Assembly (NCBI GenBank): GCA_027459825.1 | Contig: DAIDGT010000008.1 | Coordinates: 1 to 35,645, forward strand | Reading direction: 5' to 3' | DNA from: a bacterium | GTDB lineage: Bacteria; Patescibacteriota; Dojkabacteria; JAKAPS01; JAJZLI01 | Length of the DNA: 35,645 bases | Part shown: positions 25,143 through 33,539 of the stretch, piece after piece | Layout of the letters: each line of letters starts with the position of its first letter | How positions within the stretch are numbered: the stretch's first letter is position 1 | Made by a program: the position numbers and the translations under genes | The notes under the pieces: generated by a model | What the model was told of the DNA's origin: nothing | What the model saw: only the letters and a program-made list of their open reading frames with translations | Database searches by the model: none

Positions 25143-27236
25143 TTAGTTTAATGTAACAGGAGGATAACTCTTATCGTATATTGACCCGAAAAACTGTGCA
25201 TTACCAAATGTGTATATAGCACCATCTTTTGTGAGTATGTAATATCCTCCATTGACCACTTTAAGTCCAATTGGTATATACGATGGAGCTCCTTTTATAT
25301 TGTACATTGACCCGAAAAACTGTGCATTGCCAAATGTGTATACAGCCCCGTCATTTGTTAGTAAATAATACCCTCCATTTGTTTGATAAAGTCCAATTGT
25401 TGTTGTGCTGATAGGGTTTGAAATATTATACATAGACCCATAGAAAGATGCATTGCCGAATGTATATACTGCTCCATTTAGAGTTAATATATAGTATCCA
25501 TTTCCATCTGCTGTTGTGTATATACCTATAGGAGTATTGCTTGCAGTCTCTTTATATCCAGAAATATTATACATAGACCCGAAAAATTTAGCACTGCCAA
25601 AAGTATACACTGCTCCATCTGTAGTCAAGATATAATATCCTTTTCCATCGGGAGTACTGGAGATTGAGATTGAGTTCATTACAAGAGGGTTTAATATGTT
25701 ATACATAGATCCAAAAAATTTGGCATTACCAAAAGTATAAACGGCCCCATTTGATGTTAGTATATAATAACCATTACTTGTTGTGACAAGATCTACAGGC
25801 TTATATACAACGTTAGAAAGATTTCCATAGTTTAGGTTATTCCCAAAAGATTCAACATTTCCATTTATTCCAAGTATGTCATAGCCTTGTGTTGGGGATT
25901 GAATTTGTAGCAGTGCATTAATATTCAACATCCCATAGCCGTAGGTGGTATTTATTCCTCCAATTGGAGAGGAGCTTTCTTTTAGGAGTAATCTTATATT
26001 TCCTGGTGACTGAATTCCATATTCTGATTCATATAGAGCAATTGCAGCAGAAACTTGTGGAGCAGAGAATGATGTTCCTTCTAGTGATTCATTAGAAAAT
26101 TCAGTATATGATGTTACATTTCCCGTATCATATCCTGTGTATGTTTGTTGAAAAAGTAATGGAGTTGTATCACCAACAGGCGCAACTATAGTCTGGCAGT
26201 TATTATCACTACTACAACCATAAGCAGAGTAGCTTGCAAGAGTTCCTTGTGCATTTGTTGCTCCTACTGCTATGACATTTGGGTACCCTGCGGGATATGA
26301 TAATGTTGATGCACCTGTATTCCCTGATGATGCAACTACTGAAATCCCATTATTTATTGCATCTTCAATTTCAGTTTCTTCAATGGATGATGGAGAGCTA
26401 GATTCAATACTTAAATTTATGATATTAGCATTATGATCTATTGCCCATTGTATTCCTAGAATTTCTGCTCCAAGAGGAATCCCATTTGCATCTCCAATTT
26501 CTATAGGCATAATTGATGTATTAAATGCTATACCTGCTGTTCCATATAGATTGGATCCACTACTATCTTGATTTGCGCTACTGGCGATAATTCCTGAGAC
26601 ATAAGTTCCGTGTCCTACAGTATCAATAGGTAAGTATTCATTCTGATTTTGTCCTTCATATGCTGCTAGTGCGTTATATGGATCTACAAAATTTGTATAT
26701 GATAACCCTGGTGCCTGCGCATACTGTGTTCCTGTAGAAGGATCAGTATAATTTTCATATGCCACACCACTATCTTCTACAGCAACTACAATATTTGATG
26801 TTCCCCCTAGTGAAGAGTTAAACCCTGAATTCTCTACAATTGGTGCATGAATAATGGGTAAGTTCTGCTGTTTTGTTATATCTATATTATTAGGTAATGA
26901 TGAAAATTTTCTTATATAATTAGGAGATATGTTATTAATATTATTATCTTCTTCAAGTCCTGCTAAAAAGTTAATGTAATTTTCTGTTTGAGGTTTTTTT
27001 ATTATATAAATATTATTATTTATTTTTGTTGCATCATTAGGATTTATTTGTTTTGGTGGTGTTGTATATTCAACTAACGCTTCATTAGTATCATAGCTTT
27101 TTCCATTAGTAAGTGAATATGCTTTATTTAGATCTGTTGGTATTCCTTGCGCGTATGTTGGCGTTTTATGTCTTCCAATTAATATACACAATATTATCCC
27201 TAGAGAGAAAATTATTAATACACTATATTTTTTCAT
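25143..27236 (-). CDS. Secreted subtilisin-like (S8) protease with six-repeat C-terminal module
   Basis: The 697-residue precursor has a signal peptide (cut near TYA at 29), an inhibitor-type prodomain (about 35-115) and a complete S8 catalytic domain (about 125-445). The triad is Asp155 (VAVEDSG), His209 (VGHGTYVSG) and Ser389 (EGTSFSAPQV), with oxyanion Asn306 (SSGNTG). Residues 455-690 are six repeats of 38-47 residues around the core VYTFG.A.F.GS (cores at 461 degenerate, 499, 543, 590, 632, 674), probably a beta-propeller. The protease acts outside the cell; its substrate is unknown. It starts 3 bp after the GH18 gene, which carries the same module. Confidence 0.95.
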   Translation of the reverse strand: MKKYSVLIIFSLGIILCILIGRHKTPTYAQGIPTDLNKAYSLTNGKSYDTNEALVEYTTPPKQINPNDATKINNNIYIIKKPQTENYINFLAGLEEDNNINNISPNYIRKFSSLPNNIDITKQQNLPIIHAPIVENSGFNSSLGGTSNIVVAVEDSGVAYENYTDPSTGTQYAQAPGLSYTNFVDPYNALAAYEGQNQNEYLPIDTVGHGTYVSGIIASSANQDSSGSNLYGTAGIAFNTSIMPIEIGDANGIPLGAEILGIQWAIDHNANIINLSIESSSPSSIEETEIEDAINNGISVVASSGNTGASTLSYPAGYPNVIAVGATNAQGTLASYSAYGCSSDNNCQTIVAPVGDTTPLLFQQTYTGYDTGNVTSYTEFSNESLEGTSFSAPQVSAAIALYESEYGIQSPGNIRLLLKESSSPIGGINTTYGYGMLNINALLQIQSPTQGYDILGINGNVESFGNNLNYGNLSNVVYKPVDLVTTSNGYYILTSNGAVYTFGNAKFFGSMYNILNPLVMNSISISSTPDGKGYYILTTDGAVYTFGSAKFFGSMYNISGYKETASNTPIGIYTTADGNGYYILTLNGAVYTFGNASFYGSMYNISNPISTTTIGLYQTNGGYYLLTNDGAVYTFGNAQFFGSMYNIKGAPSYIPIGLKVVNGGYYILTKDGAIYTFGNAQFFGSIYDKSYPPVTLN
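25167..25874 (-). repeat. Six-fold VYTFG repeat region in the S8 protease
   Basis: Six tandem coding repeats, 114-141 bp each. Each unit has an outer strand GYYILT.(D/N)GAVYTFG followed by NA.FFGSMYNI. The first unit is degenerate (ESFGNNLNYGN). Confidence 0.9.
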
Positions 27237-27239
27237 ATT

Positions 27240-29342
27240 TTAAAGAAGACTAAAGTCTGATGTAGAGTTAAATGTTGAAATACCTGTCCCATCATATACC
27301 GCATCCCCAAAAGTATAAACACCACCATCTTTTGTAATAAGGTAATACCCTCCTTTATCTTCAGTTTGCTCAAATGCAATAGGTGTTGTGACTGGAGCAT
27401 TCTTAATGTTGTACATGGATCCATAGAAAGATGCGTCTCCAAAAGTATAAACACCTCCATCTGTTGTAATTAAATAATATCCACATCCATCCGCAGTAAG
27501 TGACATTATTACAGTATTTTTTATGGGTGCGTTTGGTATATTAAATACTGACCCATAGAAATATGCATCTCCAAAAGTGTATACTGACCCATTTGATGTC
27601 GTTATGTAATATCCTTTTCCATCTTTAGTTAAAGTTAGTGATACTGGAGTTTTGTCTGGTAATGCAGATGCTGGAATGTTGAATAGAGATCCATAAAACT
27701 GAGCGTCTCCAAAGGTATATACCCCTCCATCAGCTGTAAGCACATAATATCCTTTTCCATCAGGTGTTACTTTTATATCTATTGGTGTTTTTATAGGTGC
27801 ATTTGGAATGTCATATACCGATCCATAAAATTTTGCACTACCGAAAGTATATATACCTCCATCTGTTGTTAGTATGTAGTACCCGCTATCATCTGGTAGT
27901 GGAGCAATTTTTAATGAGTTATAGTCTGGCGCATTTGGTATATATGTCATATCTCCGTAGTACTCAGCATTTCCAAATGTAAGTACCTTTCCATGGCCAG
28001 AGAGTAGGTAGTAGGCACTATTTATGCTAGAGAATGTACTGTTGTTAATAAAGTAGTTTGCTTCTGTTTGCCACAGCTCAGTTGCTGGTTCTTGGTCTCC
28101 TAGTGTCCAGAATCCAACACCTCTTAAATTATAATCTAGAATTTCATTATATATTTGCGATAGATACTCTGGACTAGAATAATATCCTTCCCTCATTTGG
28201 TCTGTAGATGCACAGTTTGGAGGTGTATTATTTGAAGGGTAACAGTATCCATACCATGGAGCAGATGCAGTACTATCCCAATGCATAGTACTGGCATTTT
28301 TATATTGGTCATTTGTTTGTCCATAAGGCTCTGTAATTGCTGTACCTGATATTGTTTGCGCATTTTGATTTAAACTTGTCGTTGCATAGTCATAACTATA
28401 GTATGGTACCAATATTACAATCTTATTTGGACTTGTAACACTTGTGAAATCTTTTATAGTTTGTTTGACATCGTACCATAATGGCCCTGTCCCATTATTG
28501 TATCCTGAAAATGGAGCAGTAGGTTCTGATATAGAAGATTTTGAAGAGTAATAATCATATGCCATTACATCTATTGCATCAGATGCATTTGCAAGTGCGG
28601 GTATATCATATAGTGACCCTGACCATTTTGCTGCTCCTGCTACAACATCAACACTTATATAAGATCCAGGAATGCTACTGTGCATTGTGCTTGTCATATT
28701 CTGCATAAAAGTTGTGAAATTATTTATTGTTGTTGTATTAGGGACTCCGTCTGTTGTTGGGTTATATTCAAAATCTATATTTACCCCTTGAAGGTTATAT
28801 TGTTTGACTAAATTAATTGTATTATTTATTAAATTTTGGGAGTTTGTAGTTGAGTCTACAACACTTTCAATATCTTGTAGGTTAAATATTTTTATAGTTA
28901 AAACTACTCTTACATTATTTTCATGTGCTAGGTTTACCATATCTGTAAACTGTTGTGATTGAAGTCCTGACCACCCCGCGTCATTTGTTGTTATAAAATT
29001 ACCATTTCCATCTGAGGTTACTCCGAAGTATGCAATAGTCTTAAGGTCAGAGTATACGTAACTTGTATATGCTCCACTTGATAAGTCCCAGTAAGGGGCA
29101 AATCCCATAACTTCCTTTTCCATGCCAGTAGGACCATAACTTGAAAATGTTTTTAAGGGTTGAGGTTTTGAAGTTGCAGGTAGAAATTTATACTGAATAT
29201 TTTTATGTAAATTATTAGTAAGTATATTACCTATCTCTGTATTAGGTGGATTAGGTATTTGAGCTAATACCCCAGTTGTTAGTATGCAGTTTAATACTAT
29301 TAAAGTTAGTATATATATTATTACATTGTAGGCAGTTTTCAT
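27240..29342 (-). CDS. Secreted GH18-family glycoside hydrolase (YaaH/chitinase-like) with six-repeat module
   Basis: The 700-residue precursor has a signal peptide (cut near VLA at 27) and a TIM-barrel domain at about 75-435. VMGFAPYWDL opens the barrel, VRVVLTIKIFN is strand 3, LQGVNIDFEY (184-193) holds Asp190 and catalytic Glu192 of the GH18 D..D.D.E motif (the second Asp is Asn188), and DVMAYDYY (258-265) follows. GVGFWTLGDQEP is strand 8. It likely cleaves a GlcNAc-type polymer such as peptidoglycan or chitin. Residues 445-690 hold six VYTFG repeats (cores at 453, 497, 541, 587, 631, 675). It overlaps rmlB by ATGA. Confidence 0.94.
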   Translation of the reverse strand: MKTAYNVIIYILTLIVLNCILTTGVLAQIPNPPNTEIGNILTNNLHKNIQYKFLPATSKPQPLKTFSSYGPTGMEKEVMGFAPYWDLSSGAYTSYVYSDLKTIAYFGVTSDGNGNFITTNDAGWSGLQSQQFTDMVNLAHENNVRVVLTIKIFNLQDIESVVDSTTNSQNLINNTINLVKQYNLQGVNIDFEYNPTTDGVPNTTTINNFTTFMQNMTSTMHSSIPGSYISVDVVAGAAKWSGSLYDIPALANASDAIDVMAYDYYSSKSSISEPTAPFSGYNNGTGPLWYDVKQTIKDFTSVTSPNKIVILVPYYSYDYATTSLNQNAQTISGTAITEPYGQTNDQYKNASTMHWDSTASAPWYGYCYPSNNTPPNCASTDQMREGYYSSPEYLSQIYNEILDYNLRGVGFWTLGDQEPATELWQTEANYFINNSTFSSINSAYYLLSGHGKVLTFGNAEYYGDMTYIPNAPDYNSLKIAPLPDDSGYYILTTDGGIYTFGSAKFYGSVYDIPNAPIKTPIDIKVTPDGKGYYVLTADGGVYTFGDAQFYGSLFNIPASALPDKTPVSLTLTKDGKGYYITTSNGSVYTFGDAYFYGSVFNIPNAPIKNTVIMSLTADGCGYYLITTDGGVYTFGDASFYGSMYNIKNAPVTTPIAFEQTEDKGGYYLITKDGGVYTFGDAVYDGTGISTFNSTSDFSLL
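27273..28010 (-). repeat. Six-fold VYTFG repeat region in the GH18 hydrolase
   Basis: Six tandem coding repeats of 44-46 residues (about 132-138 bp) with the unit GYY.LT.DGGVYTFGDA.FYGS.YNIPNAP. The spacing is more regular than in the neighbouring protease, and each unit shares the same two-strand core with it. Confidence 0.9.
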
Positions 29343-30343
29343 TTTCTTTGGAGGTATTGTTTTTTATAATACTCCATATACTCCCCAGATTTCAATTTTG
29401 ACCACCATTCTTTATTATTTATATACCAGTCTATTGTGTCTTTAATACCACTTTGAAATTGTTTAGTATGTTTCCATCCTAGCTCACTCCTTATTTTTGA
29501 TGAATTTACTGCATATCTGAAATCATGCCCCTCTCTGTCTTTAACATATTCAATTTCTTCTTCTCCTTTTCCCATATGAGATAATATTGTTTTTACAACT
29601 TCTATATTCTGGAGTCTTTGGGCACTACCTATATTATATACTTCTCCTCCCATTCCTTCCTTTAGTGTAAGTTCTATTGCTGATGCAAAGTCTTCTACAT
29701 AAATCCATTCTCTTATTTGGTGTCCCTTTCCATATACAGGAACTTTCTTTCCTTCTATTAGATTTGTTATGACTAGTGGTATCAATTTTTCAGGATACTG
29801 ATTTGGTCCATATACATTACATGAATGCATTACTATAGTATTTAGTCCATATGTCGAGTGAAAAGCTCTACACATTAGATCTGCAGATGCTTTTGAAGCT
29901 GAGTATGGTGAATTTGGAAGGAATGGACTATATTCACTGAAAGTTTCTGAATCGGTTGATCCATAAACTTCATCTGTAGATATTTGTATGTACTTATCTA
30001 TATTATTATCTAATGCGGATTTTAGTAGAGTATATGTGCCAAGTACAGATGTTTCTATAAATGCCTTTGGGTTGGCAATAGATCTATCAACATGGGTTTC
30101 TGCTGCAAAATTAATTATTACATTAACCTCTTTTACTATTTTATTTATTAATTTTTCGTCACCAATATCTCCTTGTATAAATTTGTAATTTTTATTATCG
30201 TTAAGATCTTTTAAATTTTCTAAATTTCCTGCGTAGGTTAATTTATCTAGGTTAATAATTTTATAATCTGGATTATTACGTATTAAATATTTAATAAAAT
30301 TTGATCCAATAAATCCTGCTCCTCCTGTTACTAGTATTTTCAT
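29339..30343 (-). CDS. rmlB: dTDP-glucose 4,6-dehydratase
   Basis: This 334-residue SDR enzyme converts dTDP-glucose to dTDP-4-keto-6-deoxyglucose, the step between RmlA and RmlC. It shows the NAD loop VTGGAGFIGSNF (5-16), DKLTYAGNLENL (33-44), NFAAETHVDRSI (78-89), the catalytic triad STDEVYG (Thr123, Asp124, Glu125) and YSASK (Tyr147, Lys151). NVYGPNQYPEKLIP and GKGHQIREWIYVED follow. The family normally has NNYGPYQFPEKLIP; here the second block reads CNVYGPNQYPE. The gene sits 10 kb from rmlACD and leads an operon with the GH18 and S8 genes, overlapping the GH18 start by 4 bp. Confidence 0.96.
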   Translation of the reverse strand: MKILVTGGAGFIGSNFIKYLIRNNPDYKIINLDKLTYAGNLENLKDLNDNKNYKFIQGDIGDEKLINKIVKEVNVIINFAAETHVDRSIANPKAFIETSVLGTYTLLKSALDNNIDKYIQISTDEVYGSTDSETFSEYSPFLPNSPYSASKASADLMCRAFHSTYGLNTIVMHSCNVYGPNQYPEKLIPLVITNLIEGKKVPVYGKGHQIREWIYVEDFASAIELTLKEGMGGEVYNIGSAQRLQNIEVVKTILSHMGKGEEEIEYVKDREGHDFRYAVNSSKIRSELGWKHTKQFQSGIKDTIDWYINNKEWWSKLKSGEYMEYYKKQYLQRK

Positions 30344-30408
30344 GGTGATCTGAATTTAAATTTAATGGGCATATTCTACAGTATAATAAATTAAAATGGA
30401 ATAATCTT

Positions 30409-30438
30409 TTGCCTATAATATACAATATGTATTATAAT
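30409..30438 (+). promoter_or_regulatory. Promoter of the right-hand glycosyltransferase operon
   Basis: TTGCCT (30409-30414), an 18 bp spacer and a perfect TATAAT (30433-30438), 12 bp before the ATG at 30451. It lies in the divergent gap with rmlB; the rmlB promoter is not clear. Confidence 0.5.
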
Positions 30439-30450
30439 CCGTAATATCTT

Positions 30451-32238
30451 ATGAATATAAGGAGTTTTCCTGTTTTAGGACAAAAAAGTATTATATACCT
30501 TAGAAAATTTGGGTTCAGGTCTTTTGTATCTAAAGTTTATATATATACCAAAAATAGATTTCAGAGGTCTCGAGATAACATTAGTTATGCTAAATTTTTA
30601 AAACTTGAAAGAGTTAATGTAAAAAAAATTGAGAAAGAAATTTCTGGTTTTAAGTATACTCCTTTAATATCTTTTGTTATTCCAACATACAATACTCCAT
30701 TAAATTTTCTCTTTGAAGCTATTGATTCTATAAAATCTCAAGTATATTCAAACTGGGAAGTTATTATTTATGATGATGGTTCATCATCTAAAGCTACTAT
30801 TGATGCTCTACGCAACCTTAATGAAGAAAATATAAAAGTATATTTTTCAAATAAAAATGGAGGTATATCTAAAGCAACAAATTTAGCTGTATTAAAAGCG
30901 AAGGGGGAATTTATTGCTTTCTTGGATCATGACGATACTATTTCTTCCGATGCACTCTTTGAAGTTGTTAAAGCATTAAATAAGGATAGAAATATTGATT
31001 ATATATATAGTGATGAGGATAAATTAAATGAAAGAGGGGAGAGGGTTGACCCATTTTTTAAACCTGATTTTTCTCTATATCTGTTACTTACTTGTATGTA
31101 CATTACTCATTTTCGTGTAGTGAGAAAAAGTTTATTTAAAAAAATAGGTGGATATAAATCTATATATGATGGCGCCCAAGATTGGGACTTTGCTCTTCGT
31201 CTATACTCCATGGGTGGGAATATTTTCCATATACCCAAAGTTCTATATCATTGGAGAATGTCTCCTTCCTCGACAGCACAAAGTAACTCTGGTGCAAAAA
31301 ATTATGCACTTGTAAGGCAGAAAAATTTAATAATTGATTTTCTTAAAAGAAGTAATATAAAAGGTGCTGTTAGTGATGGGTTTTGGAAGGGTTCATGGAA
31401 AGTATTTTTTAGTATTATGAGGAATCCTTCTGTCGAAATAATTATACCTATTAAAGATAATGTCGCTTATTTAAAAAAATGTATATCATCAATAATAAAG
31501 AAAAGTACATATACAAACTATCATATTACTATAGTAAATAATAACAGTGAAAAGGGTGAAACTTTTAAATACTTAAAAAAAATATCACAAGATCCTAAGG
31601 TTAAAGTAGTAGATTACAATAAGAAATTTAATTATTCTCGAGTTAACAATATTGGGGCTAAATTTTCAAATAGCGATTATTTACTATTTTTAAACAGTGA
31701 TACTGAAGTAATTACTCCTGGATGGATTGAGGAAATGCTTTCTCTTGCACAAAGAAAAGATGTTGGTGCTGTAGGTCCACTACTTTTATACAAAGATGAG
31801 ATAGTGCAGCATGCTGGGGTTATTGTTGGGCTTGGTGGTGTAGCGGGACACTCTCATAGAGGATTTTTATACCCTTCAAATGGTCATGGGGGTGCAATTA
31901 CTTCAATTAGAAATTATTCCGCTGTCACTGCTGCATGTCTTTTAGTAGCTCGTAATAAATTTCAAAAAGTAGGTGGTTTTGATGAAGAATATGATGTAGT
32001 TTATTCTGATGTTGATATTTGCCTAAAATTGAATGAGAAAGGTTTGGGTACAGTATATACTCCATATGCAAGATTGTTTCATTATGAATCAAAAACAAGA
32101 GGAAAACAAAAGTATGAAAATAATCATGATATTGATATTTTTGTTAAAAGATGGAAAAATTTGATCGAAAATGGAGACCCTTACTATAATAGTAACTTAA
32201 CTTTGTCAAAGGAAGATTTTTCTTTTAGGAAGGTTTAA
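30451..32238 (+). CDS. Tandem two-domain glycosyltransferase (GT2-GT2)
   Basis: The 595-residue protein has two GT-A catalytic domains. Domain 1 (about 70-305) shows FVIPTYNTP, DDGSS, GGISKATN and FLDHDD (157-162), with the acceptor block GAQDWDFALRL and HWRMSPSSTA. Domain 2 (about 335-570) shows IIIPIKDN, NNNSEKG, FNYSRVNN, FLNSDTE (413-419) and the acceptor block FDEEYDVVYSDVDICLKL. Tandem enzymes of this kind often add alternating sugars to rhamnan or O-antigen-like chains. The N-terminal 65 residues are basic and amphipathic, suggesting peripheral membrane binding. It leads an operon with the next two genes. Confidence 0.93.
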   Translation: MNIRSFPVLGQKSIIYLRKFGFRSFVSKVYIYTKNRFQRSRDNISYAKFLKLERVNVKKIEKEISGFKYTPLISFVIPTYNTPLNFLFEAIDSIKSQVYSNWEVIIYDDGSSSKATIDALRNLNEENIKVYFSNKNGGISKATNLAVLKAKGEFIAFLDHDDTISSDALFEVVKALNKDRNIDYIYSDEDKLNERGERVDPFFKPDFSLYLLLTCMYITHFRVVRKSLFKKIGGYKSIYDGAQDWDFALRLYSMGGNIFHIPKVLYHWRMSPSSTAQSNSGAKNYALVRQKNLIIDFLKRSNIKGAVSDGFWKGSWKVFFSIMRNPSVEIIIPIKDNVAYLKKCISSIIKKSTYTNYHITIVNNNSEKGETFKYLKKISQDPKVKVVDYNKKFNYSRVNNIGAKFSNSDYLLFLNSDTEVITPGWIEEMLSLAQRKDVGAVGPLLLYKDEIVQHAGVIVGLGGVAGHSHRGFLYPSNGHGGAITSIRNYSAVTAACLLVARNKFQKVGGFDEEYDVVYSDVDICLKLNEKGLGTVYTPYARLFHYESKTRGKQKYENNHDIDIFVKRWKNLIENGDPYYNSNLTLSKEDFSFRKV

Positions 32239-32243
32239 GCTTT

Positions 32244-33539
32244 ATGAGAAAAAAAGTTGCAATTGTTATCCTGAACTATAATGGTTTAAAATATTTAGAT
32301 AATCTTTTCAATTCCTTAAAAAAACAATCTTTGAAAATTTTTAATGATTTTGATGTTTACTTTTCTGATAATTGTTCATACGATGAATCTCTTGATTTTG
32401 TCAGAATCTTTTATCCAAAGGTTAATATCTATAAGAACAATAAGAACTTATGGTTTGCAGGAGGAAACAATATAGTATTTCGGGATATTTATAAAAAGTA
32501 TGAATATGTTGTTATGCTGAATAATGATGTATATGTTGATAGTAAATGGCTTGAAGAATTGGTTAAAGTTGCGGATTCAGATAAGTCCATAGGTGTTGTT
32601 GGTTCTAAGCTTTTATTTTTCTATCCATATCTTAGGGTAAATCTAAAATCTACACTAATTGATTCAAATCTTGTAAATGATTCCAGAAAACTTTCTTTTA
32701 AAATTAATTATATTCAGGCCAACTATAACACTTATGACAAAATTATTTACAGATCAGGCTATTATCCTAAAGAATATGAAGATGGAGACGCTTTCATGTG
32801 GTTAGGGGATAACCCTGTTATAGATATTCCTTTTAAAAAGAAGAAAAATAATTTTTTGCATCTTTCTCTGAAAGGCAATGAGTATATAAAAAAACAAAAA
32901 GTTTCTGTTTTTATAGGGCAGGATCATGTTTCTGATATAGTTTTAAATCCTAATAATTTTAAAGATTTTAGGATAAAATTATCTGAAGATACAATATTGA
33001 AAAACAGTTTTTGGATTATTAACAATGCAGGGTCTAATTATAATGAGCTTAATGGAGTAGGTGAAGATATTGGTTTTAAGATGCCAGACGCTCCAGTATA
33101 TAATAAAACAAAACAGGTAAAGAGTGTTTGTGGTGCCTCTATGCTTATACGTTCCAAGGTTTTTGATGACATAGGTTTTCTAGATGATTATTTTAATATG
33201 TATTACGAAGATACTGATTTCTGCTGGAGGGTCAATAGTACTCGTAAATGGAAAATTTTTTACGCTCCAAAATCTGTTGTAAGACATATTCATACAGGAA
33301 GTAGTAAGGAATGGTCTCCACTTTTTATATTTTATGTTGAAAGAAATAGACTATTAATGCTTTGTAAGAACGCTCCAATTTCAGTATCATGGAATAACCT
33401 TATAATATATTTAAAAGATTCTTTAAAGTTTATATTTTCAAATGAAAATCCAATCCTTCAGAAATTATTAAAATTGAAAATACTTGCTTCATTACTGGTT
33501 AATGTTTCTAGGATTTATTTAGGTAAGTTATTTATATGA
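32244..33539 (+). CDS. Glycosyltransferase family 2 with an inserted beta-sandwich-like domain
   Basis: The 431-residue protein starts like a GT2 rhamnosyltransferase: VAIVILNYNGLKYL, DNCSYDES, NLWFAGGNN and the metal site LNND (92-95). The usual acceptor block appears only after a long insert: VCGASMLIRSKVFDDIGFLDDYFNMYYEDTDFCWR (about 297-331). Between them, residues about 130-290 hold extra sequence, of which 200-285 looks like a compact beta-sandwich (FLHLSLKGN, VSVFIGQDHVSDIVL, NFKDFRIKLSEDTILKNSFWIINNAGS, DIGF). A jelly-roll-like domain interrupting the GT is the best reading. 5 bp after the tandem enzyme; overlaps the GT4 gene by ATGA. Confidence 0.92.
   Translation: MRKKVAIVILNYNGLKYLDNLFNSLKKQSLKIFNDFDVYFSDNCSYDESLDFVRIFYPKVNIYKNNKNLWFAGGNNIVFRDIYKKYEYVVMLNNDVYVDSKWLEELVKVADSDKSIGVVGSKLLFFYPYLRVNLKSTLIDSNLVNDSRKLSFKINYIQANYNTYDKIIYRSGYYPKEYEDGDAFMWLGDNPVIDIPFKKKKNNFLHLSLKGNEYIKKQKVSVFIGQDHVSDIVLNPNNFKDFRIKLSEDTILKNSFWIINNAGSNYNELNGVGEDIGFKMPDAPVYNKTKQVKSVCGASMLIRSKVFDDIGFLDDYFNMYYEDTDFCWRVNSTRKWKIFYAPKSVVRHIHTGSSKEWSPLFIFYVERNRLLMLCKNAPISVSWNNLIIYLKDSLKFIFSNENPILQKLLKLKILASLLVNVSRIYLGKLFI

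Noticed and set aside
27233-27460. A 75-codon - strand ORF at the end of the GH18 gene
   Set aside because: It is an alternative frame over the repeat region of the GH18 gene and has no independent signals.
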